NCBI RefSeq assembly: GCF_000062885.1
Contig: NC_009142.1
Coordinates: 7,739,584 to 7,803,583 of the forward strand
DNA length: 64,000 nucleotides
Source: Saccharopolyspora erythraea NRRL 2338
Lineage (GTDB): Bacteria; Actinomycetota; Actinomycetes; Mycobacteriales; Pseudonocardiaceae
Direction of reading: 5' to 3'
Position numbers and translations under genes: made by a program. This document shows positions 16,636-26,847 of the stretch, in pieces. The notes under the pieces were generated by a model that saw nothing but the letters and a program-made list of their open reading frames with translations, did not search any database and had not been told where the DNA came from. Position 1 is the first letter of the stretch, and each line of letters starts with the position of its first letter.

Positions 16636-17307
16636 TCAGCCCCGGTGGCTCGCCGCCTGGAAGTACCAGTTCGACGGCTTGACGAACACCAGCGCGATGA
16701 AGGCCCCGCAGCCGACCAGGCCGAGCGCGTTCGTGGCGTAGCTCATGGCCATGAGCCCGCCCGGCAGCTCGAAGCCCTCGCTGCCCGTCAGGTTGATCGG
16801 CCCGCTCACCAGACCGGTGAGGCACGACACCGCCCAGATCGACGCGAGGACGGTCAGCGTGATGCGGGCCCAGTTGCGGCCGGCGCGCAGCTTGAACCCG
16901 AACGCGATCCAGAGACCGGTCAGGATCAGGTAGAAGAAGATGAAGATCCCCATCACGATCATCACCGTGTAGCCGATGGCGTTGCGGAAGTCGTCCATGC
17001 CGTCCCCCTGCGGCATCGCTCCGCTGAGGGCCTGCATCGCCATGAGCATGACCACGGCGGTGAGGACGGTGAACAGCAGCGGGTTGACGATGGCGACCCA
17101 GAACGCGAGGTTGACCGTCTGGGGCCGCCGGACGCCCGCGAGTTCGTGCGCGGGCACCTGCGGTGCCGCGTAGGGGCTCATCTGACCGGGCCCGTAACCA
17201 GGCGCTCCCTGCGCCGGAAAGCCGCCCGAAGGCGTCCCGTACTGCTGTCCCCCTTGCGGGTACTGCTGGTACCCGCCCTGCTGCCAAGGACCCTGTGGAG
17301 ATGTCAC
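16636..17307 (-). CDS. Four-helix membrane protein with Pro/Gln/Tyr-rich N-tail (paralogue 3)
   Basis: A 223-aa protein: residues 1-55 are a disordered Gly/Gln/Tyr/Pro-rich tail (QQGGYQQYPQGGQQYG), then four transmembrane helices with RNWARITLTVL between helices 2 and 3. Such Q/P/Y tails on DUF4064-like or Yip1-like membrane proteins are common in actinobacteria. It shares the WARI motif with three neighbours, so it arose by local duplication. Role unknown; a position downstream of hemB is also seen for membrane proteins in mycobacteria (Rv0513/Rv0514 as I recall). GTG 17307 chosen. Confidence 0.7.
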   Translation of the reverse strand: MTSPQGPWQQGGYQQYPQGGQQYGTPSGGFPAQGAPGYGPGQMSPYAAPQVPAHELAGVRRPQTVNLAFWVAIVNPLLFTVLTAVVMLMAMQALSGAMPQGDGMDDFRNAIGYTVMIVMGIFIFFYLILTGLWIAFGFKLRAGRNWARITLTVLASIWAVSCLTGLVSGPINLTGSEGFELPGGLMAMSYATNALGLVGCGAFIALVFVKPSNWYFQAASHRG

Positions 17308-17386
17308 AGCAGAGACAGTAGGAACCGCGAGCGACGGTTGTCCACCGAATCGGCCACAACCGTTGCTCGTGCGACGACGTCGCCGG

Positions 17387-17923
17387 TCAGCGGCGCTTCG
17401 CGGTCGCGAAGTACTGGTTGGAAGGCGTAAGCCACGCGCACACGACCGTCGCGCCGACGGCCAGCATTTGCAGCAGCGCCAGCAGCATCGCGGTGGCGCC
17501 ACCCGTGGAACCGCCCAGCAGCGCGGGGCCGGTCACCACGAACCAGATGATGCCGACCACGGTGATGACGATCCGCGCCCAGTTGCGCCCGCGCCGCATG
17601 AAGAACAGGAACATGATCCACAACGCCGCCACGGCCGCCATGAACACCAGCGAGCCCACCACGAACGCGGTGTAGATCGTGCGCGCCTCCTGCATCGAGA
17701 GCTGCACGTCCGGCGACTGCGCCTCCCGCAGGATCATCCCGAGCTCGGCGTCGTCGATCGACAGGAACGACGCCAGCATCATCGCGAAGCCGACGACCAC
17801 GCTGGCGATGCCCATCCAGAACGACAGCGTGACCGAGTCGGGAGGCCGCGCCACCGCGGACTCCCGGTCGGGCGGGGGCGGCGCCGAGTACGGCTGCTGC
17901 CAGGGCTGGTCCGGAGTAGTCAT
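17387..17923 (-). CDS. Four-helix membrane protein with RNWARI motif (paralogue 2)
   Basis: A 178-aa protein beginning MTTPDQPWQQPYSAPPPPD, a short Pro-rich tail, followed by four transmembrane helices. [18 protein letters not shown] links helices 2 and 3, and the C-terminus ends SNQYF, like the SNWYF and SNAYF endings of its two relatives. These shared landmarks show tandem paralogy. Function unknown. ATG 17923 lies 32 bases after the stop of paralogue 1, consistent with one transcript from hemB. Confidence 0.7.
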   Translation of the reverse strand: MTTPDQPWQQPYSAPPPPDRESAVARPPDSVTLSFWMGIASVVVGFAMMLASFLSIDDAELGMILREAQSPDVQLSMQEARTIYTAFVVGSLVFMAAVAALWIMFLFFMRRGRNWARIVITVVGIIWFVVTGPALLGGSTGGATAMLLALLQMLAVGATVVCAWLTPSNQYFATAKRR

Positions 17924-17955
17924 ACCCCGACGGTAGGAACGCCGGACCTGCCCGT

Positions 17956-18513
17956 CTAAGGACGAACGGCCTGCTTGGGGCCGCGTCCGCGCAGCTCGTG
18001 GAAGTACGCGTTGGACTCCGGGTGGAACATGAGCACGATGGCGGCCAGGTCCACGAACATGATCACGACGGAGAAGGCGATGTCCACGCCGGTGAGCGTG
18101 CCACCCGCCAGCCGGTTGATCATGTCGAATCCGAGTGCGCCGATCAGCAGTGACAGCATCGCGGTGCCCAGCGCGTTGAGGCCGCCGAGCACGGTCAGCA
18201 CGATCCGCGCCCAGTTGCGGCCCTGGACCATCCGCGTCGACAGCATCACGTAGACCAGCAGGCTCAGCGCCGACATCATCAGCGAGGAGGCGATAGTGCT
18301 GGTGACGGCGGAGTCGACCTGGTCCTGGCGAAGCTCCGGCGCCTGCTGCCGCAGGTTGGCGACCAGCGCCGAGCGGTCGCTGAGGCGGACGAAGGAGCCG
18401 GCGAAGCCGACCAGGACCCCCGCCACCCACAGCCGCCGCGCGAGCAGCAGCCAGCGCGGCGGGGTTGGGGTCTTCGGTTCGACCGGGCGCCCGAAGGCGT
18501 CGACCTGGCTCAC
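17956..18513 (-). CDS. Four-helix membrane protein coupled to hemB (paralogue 1)
   Basis: A 185-aa membrane protein with a short polar N-terminus, four helices, [19 protein letters not shown] between helices 2 and 3, and an [13 protein letters not shown] ending. GTG 18513 overlaps the hemB TGA (GTGA), so translation is directly coupled to porphobilinogen synthase. It is therefore the anchor member of the local paralogue family and the best candidate for any haem-related role, which remains speculative. Confidence 0.72.
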   Translation of the reverse strand: MSQVDAFGRPVEPKTPTPPRWLLLARRLWVAGVLVGFAGSFVRLSDRSALVANLRQQAPELRQDQVDSAVTSTIASSLMMSALSLLVYVMLSTRMVQGRNWARIVLTVLGGLNALGTAMLSLLIGALGFDMINRLAGGTLTGVDIAFSVVIMFVDLAAIVLMFHPESNAYFHELRGRGPKQAVRP

Positions 18514-19490
18514 CGGCCCGCCTTCAGCCAACGCGCGGCCTCGGCCGCCCAGTAGGTCAGGACGATGTCGGCCCCCGCGCGCCGGATGGAGGTCAGCGAC
18601 TCCAGCACGGTGCGCTCCCGGTCCAGCCAGCCGTTGGCGACCGCGGCCTCGACCATCGAGTACTCCCCGGACACCTGGTAGGCCGCGACGGGCACGTCGG
18701 CGACACCAGCGATGTCGCGCAGCACGTCCAGGTACGACATCGCGGGCTTGACCATGACCATGTCGGCGCCCTCGGCCAGGTCGAGGTCCGCCTCGCGCAG
18801 CGCCTCGCGGCCGTTGGCCGGGTCCTGCTGGTAGGTCTTGCGGTCGCCCTTGAGCTGGGAGTCGACCGCGTCGCGGAACGGGCCGAAGTACGCCGACGCG
18901 TACTTCACCGAGTAGGCGAGCACGGCGGTGTCGGAGAAGCCGGTCGCGTCCAGCGACTCGCGGATGACCCCGACCTGGCCGTCCATCATCCCGCTCGGGC
19001 CCACGACGTCGGCGCCGGACTCGGCCTGCACCACCGCCATCTCGCCGTAGACCTGCAGGGTCCGGTCGTTGTCGACGGCGCCCTCGGAGTCCAGCAGTCC
19101 GCAGTGGCCGTGGTCGGTGAACTCGTCCAGGCACAGGTCGGCCATCAGCACGGTGTCGGAGCCGACCTCGGCGGACAGGTCACGCAGCGCCACGTTGAGG
19201 ATGCCGTCCGGGTCCGTGCCCGCCGAGCCGACGGCGTCGCGCTCGGCGGGCACGCCGAACAGCATCAGCCCGCCCACTCCGGCCGACACCGCCTCGACGG
19301 CGGCCTTGCGCAGCGAGTCCCGGGTGTGCTGCACCACGCCGGGCATGGATGGGATCGGCATCGGCTCGGCGATGCCCTCCCGCACGAACATCGGCAGCAC
19401 GAGATGCCTGGGTTCCACGGAGGTCTCCGAGACCAGGCGGCGGACAGCGGCGTTCTTGCGAAGCCGACGCGGACGGTGCGACGGGTACAT
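18510..19490 (-). CDS. hemB: Porphobilinogen synthase (HemB)
   Basis: A 326-aa aminolevulinate dehydratase that condenses two 5-aminolevulinates. Active-site lysines are visible in [15 protein letters not shown] and [11 protein letters not shown]. The metal site has [15 protein letters not shown] rather than the three-cysteine zinc site, so a magnesium-type enzyme is likely. ATG 19490 ([11 protein letters not shown]) fits the family; the frame runs open another kilobase upstream through repetitive DNA that is not coding. Unlike the compact hemA-C-D genes, it is separated from hemD by 1.1 kb of repeats. Confidence 0.95.
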   Translation of the reverse strand: MYPSHRPRRLRKNAAVRRLVSETSVEPRHLVLPMFVREGIAEPMPIPSMPGVVQHTRDSLRKAAVEAVSAGVGGLMLFGVPAERDAVGSAGTDPDGILNVALRDLSAEVGSDTVLMADLCLDEFTDHGHCGLLDSEGAVDNDRTLQVYGEMAVVQAESGADVVGPSGMMDGQVGVIRESLDATGFSDTAVLAYSVKYASAYFGPFRDAVDSQLKGDRKTYQQDPANGREALREADLDLAEGADMVMVKPAMSYLDVLRDIAGVADVPVAAYQVSGEYSMVEAAVANGWLDRERTVLESLTSIRRAGADIVLTYWAAEAARWLKAGR

Positions 19491-20568
19491 GGGCTTCCTC
19501 GCGAACTGCTCGTCTTCAGGTTGGGTCCGCCCGCACCGGGAAGCACCGGCCGCGCGGGCCGGTGCCGCCGGGCGGAGGACTGCATCCGCCCGGAGGCGGA
19601 TGGAGGTCGGGCCGGGACGCACCGGACGCACCGGCGCATCCCGGTCCATCATCCGCCCGGGGGCGGATGGGGGTCGGACCCGGGTCCGGACAGACGCGGC
19701 AGCGTCGCGGCGGACAGACGCGGCAGCGTCTGCCGGGCGGGCCGGGAGGTGGGTGATGACCACCGGCTGACGTCGGCATGTAGGTCTCGGTCCGGTGGTG
19801 GCTGACGGCCTGGCCTGCCGGGCGCCCGGACGACGCGGCAGCGTCGCGGCGGACGCGGCAGCGTCGCGGCGGACGCGGCAGCGTCTGGAGAGCCGGGGTC
19901 CGGTCGGCGGCGGAGCCGGCAACCTCGCGGCGGACGCGACAGCGTCACGGCGGACCAGACGCGACAGCGTCACGGCGGACGGGGTCCGGCCGGCGGCGGA
20001 GCCGCGGACCGGGCGGCGGAGCCGTGGGCCGGGTGGCCTGCGGACGGACGCGGCAGCGTCTGTCCGGCCGGAGGGGCTGCGGGATCGCGGCTTCCTTCCG
20101 GCCGGAGCGGACCTACCGGGCCGAGCTACCGGGCGCGGCGGTCGGCCTTCCGACACGCCGGAGGGTTTCCGGGGTGTCGTCTGGGCCGGTGGGTCGGGCT
20201 CGGGCTCGCCCCTTCCGACACGGCGGGCAGTGCCCGGGCCGACTCCGGGCCCGGGCAGGTCGGGGCTGGGCCTCGACCCACCGGACATGCCGGAGAGAGC
20301 ACGAGCCGACATCCAGGCCCGGGCAGGCCGAGGCTGGACCTCGACCCACCCGACACACCGGAGAAAGCACGAGCCGACATCCAGGCCCGGGCAGGCCGAG
20401 GCTGGACCTCGACCCACCCGACACACCGGAGAAAGCACGAGCCGACATCCAGGCCCGGGCAGGCCGAGGCTGGACCTCGACCTACCCGACACGCCGGAGA
20501 GTGCACGAGCCGTCATCCGCCCGAAGGGCGGATGGTGCTTCGCACCACTTGACGCTCCATCTGGAGCG
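19491..20568. repeat. Repeat-rich non-coding tract between hemD and hemB
   Basis: No convincing gene in 1.08 kb, although several frames stay open because stops are rare. The left part (19690-20065) has about nine copies of the palindrome GACGCGGCAGCGTC or GACGCGACAGCGTC and several GGCGGCGGAGCC boxes. The right part (20290-20515) is a 68-bp tandem array starting at 20290, 20358, 20426 and partly 20494, with a diverged copy just before. The 68-bp period breaks any reading frame, so the tract is non-coding. Confidence 0.8.
20290..20515. repeat. 68-bp tandem repeat array
   Basis: Three near-identical contiguous 68-bp units (starts 20290, 20358, 20426) plus a partial fourth at 20494 that diverges into flanking DNA. 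Each unit begins CCGGAGAAAGCACGAGCCGA. There are no unique spacers and the period is not a multiple of three. Confidence 0.9.
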
Positions 20569-22101
20569 TCAAGACCTCCGGGCCCTCTTGGCCTTCTTCG
20601 GGGGCGGGAGGGCGCCTTCGGCGCGGAGGCGGGCGGCGTGCTCGGCCAGGGCGTCGACCAGGACCGGGATCTGCGGGACCTCCGGCTGGACGTCGACGCG
20701 CAGGCCGAACTCCTTGGCCGTCTCCGCCGTGCTCGGGCCGATGCAGGCCACCAGGGTCCGCGCGTGCGGCTTGCCCGCGATGCCGACCAGGTTGCGCACG
20801 GTCGAGGCCGAGGTGAAGCAGACCGCGTCGAACCCGCCGGTCTTGATCATCTCCCGGGTCTCGGCCGGCGGCGGCGCCGCCCGCACCGTGCGGTAGGCCG
20901 TCACGTCGTCGATCTCCCAGCCGCGCTCGCGCAGACCGGCCGCCAGCGTCTCGGTGGCGATGTCCGCGCGCGGCAGCAGCACCCGGTCCACCGGGTCCAG
21001 GATGTCGTCGTGCGGCGGGAAGTCCTGCAGCAGACCCTCGCTGGACTGCTCCCCGGAGGGGACCAGCTCGGGGTTGATGCCGAAGGAGCGGACCTTCTCC
21101 GCGGTGGCCTCGCCGACGCAGGCGATCTTGACGCCGGAGAAGGCGCGGGCGTCCAGCCCGAACTCCCGGAACTTCTCCCACACCGCGCGCACGGCGTTGG
21201 TCGAGGTGAACACCACCCACTGGTAACGGCCGTCGACCAGGCCCTTGACCGCGCGCTCCATCTGCGCGGGGCTGCGCGGCGGCTCCACCGAGATCGTCGG
21301 GACCTCGTGCGAGACGGCGCCGTGCGACCAGAGCCGCTCGCTCATCGAACCGGCCTGCTCCTTGGTGCGCGGCACCAGGACCTTCCAGCCGTACAGGGCG
21401 CGGGACTCCCACCACGACAGGCTGTTGCGCTCGGACACCACGTCGCCGATGGTCACCACGAGCTGCCCCTGCAGCTCACCGGCGTCGGCGGCCAGCGAGG
21501 CCAGCGTGGTGTCGATGGTGCGCTGCTGGACCGTGGTGCCCGACGCGGTCACCGCGACCGGGGTCTGCGCGGCCCTGCCGTGCTCGACCAGCGCGGAGGC
21601 CGCCTCGGCCAGGTGGGTGCCCGCGGTGTGCAGCACCAGCGCACCCGGCACCTTGGCCAGCGAGGCCCAGTCGACGTCGCCGCGGACATCGACCTCGGCG
21701 TGCACCGCGCCCAGCGCGACACCCGCGTAGGCGGGCACCGCGGAGCCGGCGGGAACGCCGGGAACGATGTCGAAGGCGACGTCGGTCTTGGCGACCGCCT
21801 GCACCTCGCGCACCACCGCGTCGGCGGTCAGCGGGTCGCCCGCGACCAGCCGGACCACGGGGCGGCCCGTCTTGGCCTCGTTGGCCAGGTCCAGCGCCAC
21901 GTCGGCCGGGTCGCCCACCGCGGGGCGCACCTCGGCGCCCTCGGCGGCCAGCCCGACGATGTCGGCGGGTACGTCCGGATCGGTGACCACCAGCGATGCG
22001 CTGGTGATCACGTGCCTGGCCCGGACGGTGAGCAGTCCAGCATCACCGGGGCCTGAGCCCACGAAAGCAATCCGTCCGGGGGTCTTACGTGCTCGGGTCA
22101 T
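20569..22101 (-). CDS. hemD: Uroporphyrinogen-III synthase with N-terminal methyltransferase-like domain
   Basis: A 510-aa fusion. Residues 1-235 resemble the SUMT/CobA tetrapyrrole methyltransferase fold ([35 protein letters not shown]). Residues 245-500 are a HemD uroporphyrinogen-III synthase ([38 protein letters not shown]). HemD closes and inverts ring D of the hemC product. In the first domain the catalytic GGDPFVFGRG-type loop reads [10 protein letters not shown], so SUMT activity is doubtful. ATG 22101 has GGGGAG upstream; ATGs at 22119 and 22116 are alternatives. It starts just after the hemC stop. Confidence 0.92.
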   Translation of the reverse strand: MTRARKTPGRIAFVGSGPGDAGLLTVRARHVITSASLVVTDPDVPADIVGLAAEGAEVRPAVGDPADVALDLANEAKTGRPVVRLVAGDPLTADAVVREVQAVAKTDVAFDIVPGVPAGSAVPAYAGVALGAVHAEVDVRGDVDWASLAKVPGALVLHTAGTHLAEAASALVEHGRAAQTPVAVTASGTTVQQRTIDTTLASLAADAGELQGQLVVTIGDVVSERNSLSWWESRALYGWKVLVPRTKEQAGSMSERLWSHGAVSHEVPTISVEPPRSPAQMERAVKGLVDGRYQWVVFTSTNAVRAVWEKFREFGLDARAFSGVKIACVGEATAEKVRSFGINPELVPSGEQSSEGLLQDFPPHDDILDPVDRVLLPRADIATETLAAGLRERGWEIDDVTAYRTVRAAPPPAETREMIKTGGFDAVCFTSASTVRNLVGIAGKPHARTLVACIGPSTAETAKEFGLRVDVQPEVPQIPVLVDALAEHAARLRAEGALPPPKKAKRARRS

Positions 22102-22119
22102 CAGGGCACTCCCCATCAA

Positions 22120-23063
22120 CTACTGCCCAGGGCCGCTGAGCAGGGCGGCCCTGGCATCGAGCAGCTGGGCGGCCAGTTCACGGCCCAGCTGCTCAGCGGC
22201 GGTCGTCTCACCAGTGACGGAGGCGCGCAGCAGGTCGACGCGCCCGGAAGCGTCGTCGACAGCCACCACCCCGCGCACGAACAGCCGCTGCGCCACGCGG
22301 CCGTCTGCGTCGAGGTCCTCCACCACTTCGGCCAGCGCGCCGACAGGCGCACTACAGCCCGCTTCGAGCGCGGCCAGCATGGCGCGCTCGGCGGCCACCG
22401 CGACGCGGCTGGCCTGATCGTCCAAAACGGACTGCAGCAGGTGCTCGGTGTCCACGTCGTCGACGCGGCATTCCACTGCCAGCGCGCCCTGTGCGGGCGC
22501 GGGCAGCATCTGCAGTGGATCGAGCGTTTCCGTGATCCCGGCGAGCCGGCCCACGCGGGCCAGGCCGGCGCGGGCGAGCACGACGGCGTCCAGCTCGCCG
22601 TCGGTCACCTTGCGCATCCGGGTGTCCACGTTGCCGCGGATGTCGCGCACCTCCAGCCCGAGGCCGAGGGCCTTGAGCTGGCCTGCGCGACGCGGCGAAC
22701 CGGTGCCCACGACGGAGCCCGGGGGCAGTTCACCGAGCGTCAGACCGTCCCGGGCCACCAGCGCGTCCCGGGGGTCCTCGCGAACCGGAACGGCGGCCAG
22801 CGACAGCCGCGGGTCCGGTGCGGTCGGCAAGTCCTTGTAGGAGTGCACCGCGACGTCGACCTCACCGTCGGCGAGGGCGTCGCGCAGCGCGGAGGTGAAC
22901 ACGCCCACGCCGATCTCGGCGATCGGCGCCATCGACCGGTCCCCCGGCGTGCTCACCGTCACCAGCTCCGTGCGGTAGCCGGCTTTCTCCAACGCTTCGG
23001 CCACCCATGAGGTCTGCGCCATCGCCAGCGCGCTGCCCCGGGTACCGATGCGGAGGGTCTTGT

Positions 23064-23067
<4 letters not shown>
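22120..23067 (-). CDS. hemC: Hydroxymethylbilane synthase (HemC)
   Basis: A 315-aa porphobilinogen deaminase that joins four porphobilinogens on a self-made dipyrromethane cofactor. The cofactor cysteine is Cys238 in [12 protein letters not shown]; the catalytic aspartate is in [11 protein letters not shown], and [10 protein letters not shown] and [13 protein letters not shown] form the substrate-binding arginine sites. Translation starts at TTG 23067, overlapping the hemA stop, with AGGACGG upstream; the rare start and coupling may limit its level relative to HemA. Confidence 0.95.
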
Positions 23068-24466
<1,399 letters not shown>

Positions 24467-24470
<4 letters not shown>

Positions 24471-25351
24471 GGCCGAACCACCATCCCGTTCATCGGGTCG
24501 ATCTCGTTGCCCACCGCACCGCCGGAGGGCGCGCCGTCCGGTGCCGCGCCGTCCGGGGACGGGGCACCGATGCCGGCACCGTCGACCGCGGCCGCTTCCT
24601 GCTGCCTGCGGGCGACGTGGAAGGAAAGAATCTGCATCTCCACCGCCAGGTCCACCTTGCGCACCTCGACCTCCTCGGGGACCTGGAGGACGACGGGCGC
24701 GAAATTCAGGATGCACGCAACGCCTCCGGCGACCAAACGGTCGCAGACCTCCTGCGCCCCCTGCACCGGAGTGGCGATCACGCCTATCGTCACCTCGCGC
24801 TCGGCGCACACCTCGACGATGTCGTCGATGTGGCTGACCGGGATACCTCCGACCGGGACGCCCACCAGATCGGGGTCGAGATCGAAGAGCGCGGAGACCG
24901 GGAAACCCCGGCTCGGGAAGCCGCCGTAGTTGGCCAGGGCGTGACCAAGATTACCGATCCCGACCACCGCGACGCTGTGCTTGCGGGTCAGTCCGAGCGT
25001 GCGCTCGATCTGGCCGACGAGCACCGAGACCTCGTAGCCGACGCCCCGGGTGCCGTAGGAACCGATGTAGGACAGGTCCTTGCGGAGCTTGGCCGAGTTG
25101 ACCCCGGCCGCGGCGGCCAGCTCCTCGCTGGACACCGTGCTGACGCCCTGCTCCCCCAGAGCCGACAACGCACGCAGGTACACCGCGAGCCGCGCCACCG
25201 CCGCCTCCGGGATGGCCCGGGCCCGCTCCCGCGCCGCGGGCACCTCGATCGCCGCCTCCGGCGGCCGGTTCGACGACTGGCCGGGCTGCGACGGACCGTC
25301 GGCCGCGGCCTGCCCGTCGCCGTCCTGCACGCCCTCTCCGTGGGCCGTCAC
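24467..25351 (-). CDS. rex: Redox-sensing repressor Rex
   Basis: A 294-aa Rex repressor: N-terminal winged helix ([20 protein letters not shown]), then a Rossmann domain with [15 protein letters not shown] and the NADH-binding region ending [13 protein letters not shown]. Rex releases DNA when NADH/NAD+ rises. Both the N-terminal ~30 and the C-terminal ~35 residues are low-complexity extensions. GTG 25351 has GAGGGAGAG upstream; GTG 25420 would add 23 residues. An almost perfect Rex operator lies at 25611-25628 in its own promoter region, so the rex-hemACD operon should be autoregulated as in S. coelicolor. Confidence 0.95.
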
Positions 25352-25610
25352 TGGCTCTCCCTCGCCCTGGTGCTGCGTTCCGCACGCCGTCCGCTTCTCC
25401 GGTGGCGCGCGTTCGGTCACCCGTGTTCCGGCGCGGTGGAGGCGGAACACGTGCGGCCGTGCCGGAGCCCGGCGATTCGCACACCGGTTCCGCTGCCGAT
25501 CCCACGCCGCCCGCTCGGCGTAACGGCCACGACCGAGCACCACCCTTTCGGGGGTCACTCGACTTGCCGTCGCGCGGATCCGGCGACACGACCCCTTACA
25601 CCGTAGCTAC

Positions 25611-25628
25611 TTGTGAACACATGCACAA
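25611..25628 (-). promoter_or_regulatory. Rex operator overlapping the rex-hem promoter
   Basis: TTGTGAACACATGCACAA matches the Rex consensus TTGTGAAnnnnTTCACAA with one mismatch. On the minus strand it overlaps a candidate promoter: -35 TTGTGC, 17-bp spacer, -10 TACGGT (near 25600), about 250 bases before rex GTG. Occupancy would block initiation. Confidence 0.85.
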
Positions 25629-25929
25629 AGTCGATGCCGGGGAAGGTAGCCAGACCCACAGCCTGGCGCCCACATCATCGCCGATCGCCCCCCGACGTGC
25701 CAAAACGTCTGGTGAGAGGGCTGCGGCGAACGTCACTCGCGCCCCGGGGCGTCCGCCGCGGAGCCGGCGGGCGGGCCGCCCGGGCCCGCCGTGGCGGCCC
25801 GTGACGTCGGCGGTGCCGCCGATCACGGCGGCGGTGCCGCGGCGTGTCGGGGGCGGCGTGTCGCGGGGGCGGCGGGGGTCGGCGCCTGGGTGGGGTGGCT
25901 TGGCGGGGTGGGTCGGTTTTGGGGCCGGG

Positions 25930-26165
25930 GCGCGTGGGTTTTCGAGGCAGCGGGCTTGACCTGGCGGGTCGCCTTTGGAGCGGGGGCGCACGGGTTTTCG
26001 AGGCAGCGGGCTTGACCTGGCGGGTCGCCTTTGGAGCGGGCGCGCGGGTTCTCGGGGCAGCCGGCTTGGCATCGCGGATCGCCTTGAGAGCGGGGGCGCG
26101 CGGGTTCTCGGGGCAGCCGGCTTGGCATCGCGGGCCACCTTCAGCGCGGGGGCGCGTGAGTTTTC
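25930..26165. repeat. ~56-bp direct repeat array
   Basis: The box GGGTTTTCGAGGCAG (variant GGGTTCTCGGGGCAG) recurs with its TTTT/TTCT core at 25939, 25995, 26049, 26105 and 26161, i.e. spacings of 56, 54, 56 and 56. The first two units are almost identical throughout; later ones diverge. Confidence 0.85.
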
Positions 26166-26292
26166 GAGCCACTCACCCCTGGCCATGCGGCTTGCGGTGG
26201 GTTTGGGGTTTCTGGGGCGCTCGCCGCCCCCAGCCCCCGGCAGGTCTCCGGGATGAGTGGGTTTTCGAGGCATGCTGCGGTTGGCGGTTGGC

Positions 26293-26433
26293 GGTTCTCA
26301 TCCCGTCGACCTCCACGAGGGCTATCAGACCGCGTCAAGGAGGCCGGTTTTCGAGGCATGCTGCGGTGGGGAGCGAGCGGGCCCCCTTGACACGGTCTGA
26401 TCGGGCTGGCGCCAGGTCGACGGGATGAGAACC
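26293..26433. mobile_element. MITE-like element with 20-bp perfect inverted termini
   Basis: GGTTCTCATCCCGTCGACCT (26293-26312) and its exact reverse complement (26414-26433) bound 141 bp. Inside, ATCAGACCG (26324-26332) pairs with 26393-26401 and GTCAAGG (26334-26340) with 26385-26391. The 44-nt centre carries a copy of the TTTTCGAGGCATGCTGCGG box. No ORF and no clear target duplication. It could instead be a structured RNA or regulatory element. Confidence 0.5.
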
Positions 26434-26434
26434 A

Positions 26435-26469
26435 CAGCACCACCCTGTGGGAGGCCTCCGGTGGTGCTG
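26435..26469 (-). terminator. Hairpin terminator after the glutaredoxin-like gene
   Basis: 10-bp stem (26435-26444 with 26460-26469) with an inner palindrome, 55 bases after the stop of the minus-strand gene. It is directly next to the inverted-repeat element. Confidence 0.6.
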
Positions 26470-26524
26470 GGCGTTTGCCTCTCCTGATCAGGAGGGGCCG
26501 AGGGACTCGGCTGTCCGCGTGGGC

Positions 26525-26776
26525 TCAGCGCGCGAGCGCGGCGCGGAACCGGTCCTCCTCGACCTTCCAGAAGCCGTGCTCGACGTCGTCGATCAGGATG
26601 ACCGGCACCCGGTCGCCGTACTCGGCGCGCAGGTCCGGGTCGGTGTCGACGTCCTCGGCGTGCCAGCCGACGCCGAGTTCACCGCAGATCCGCTCGACGT
26701 CGGCGACGGCCTGGTGGCAGGCGTGGCAGTCCTCCCGGACCATCACGGTGACGGTGTGAGCGGCGGTGCCGGTCAT
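26525..26776 (-). CDS. Glutaredoxin-like protein (DUF836 type)
   Basis: An 83-aa thioredoxin-fold protein with redox motif CHAC at residues 17-20 and the cis-Pro loop RVPVILID. It matches DUF836 glutaredoxin-like proteins; the Rv0508 homologue sits next to hemA in mycobacteria as I recall. The target is unknown; thiol exchange in the cytoplasm using mycothiol or thioredoxin is likely. ATG 26776, 71 bases after the stop of the acyl-CoA ligase gene on the same strand. In this genome repeats separate it from rex. Confidence 0.85.
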   Translation of the reverse strand: MTGTAAHTVTVMVREDCHACHQAVADVERICGELGVGWHAEDVDTDPDLRAEYGDRVPVILIDDVEHGFWKVEEDRFRAALAR

Positions 26777-26847
26777 GTTCGCTGCGCCTCCACGAGCTCG
26801 GGTTCGCCCCCATTCTCGCCGCCCGGCCCGGGCGGCGTCCGGGCGGC

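Larger units (their letters stand above)
25640..26524. repeat. Non-coding repeat region upstream of rex
   Basis: No gene is supported in ~0.9 kb. It holds an array of five degenerate ~56-bp direct repeats (about 25930-26165), two further copies of the GGTTTTCGAGGCATGCTGCGG box (about 26249 and 26345), a 141-bp inverted-repeat element (26293-26433) and a terminator-like hairpin. Open frames here read Arg/Pro-rich sequence and the repeat period (54-56) is not a multiple of three, arguing against coding. Confidence 0.75.

Noticed and set aside
20290-20515. 68-bp repeat array as CRISPR
   Set aside because: Units are contiguous without unique spacers and no cas genes are nearby.
25930-26165. 56-bp boxes as CRISPR repeats
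   Set aside because: The sequence between boxes is itself repeated, the box is short and irregular, and no cas genes or leader exist.
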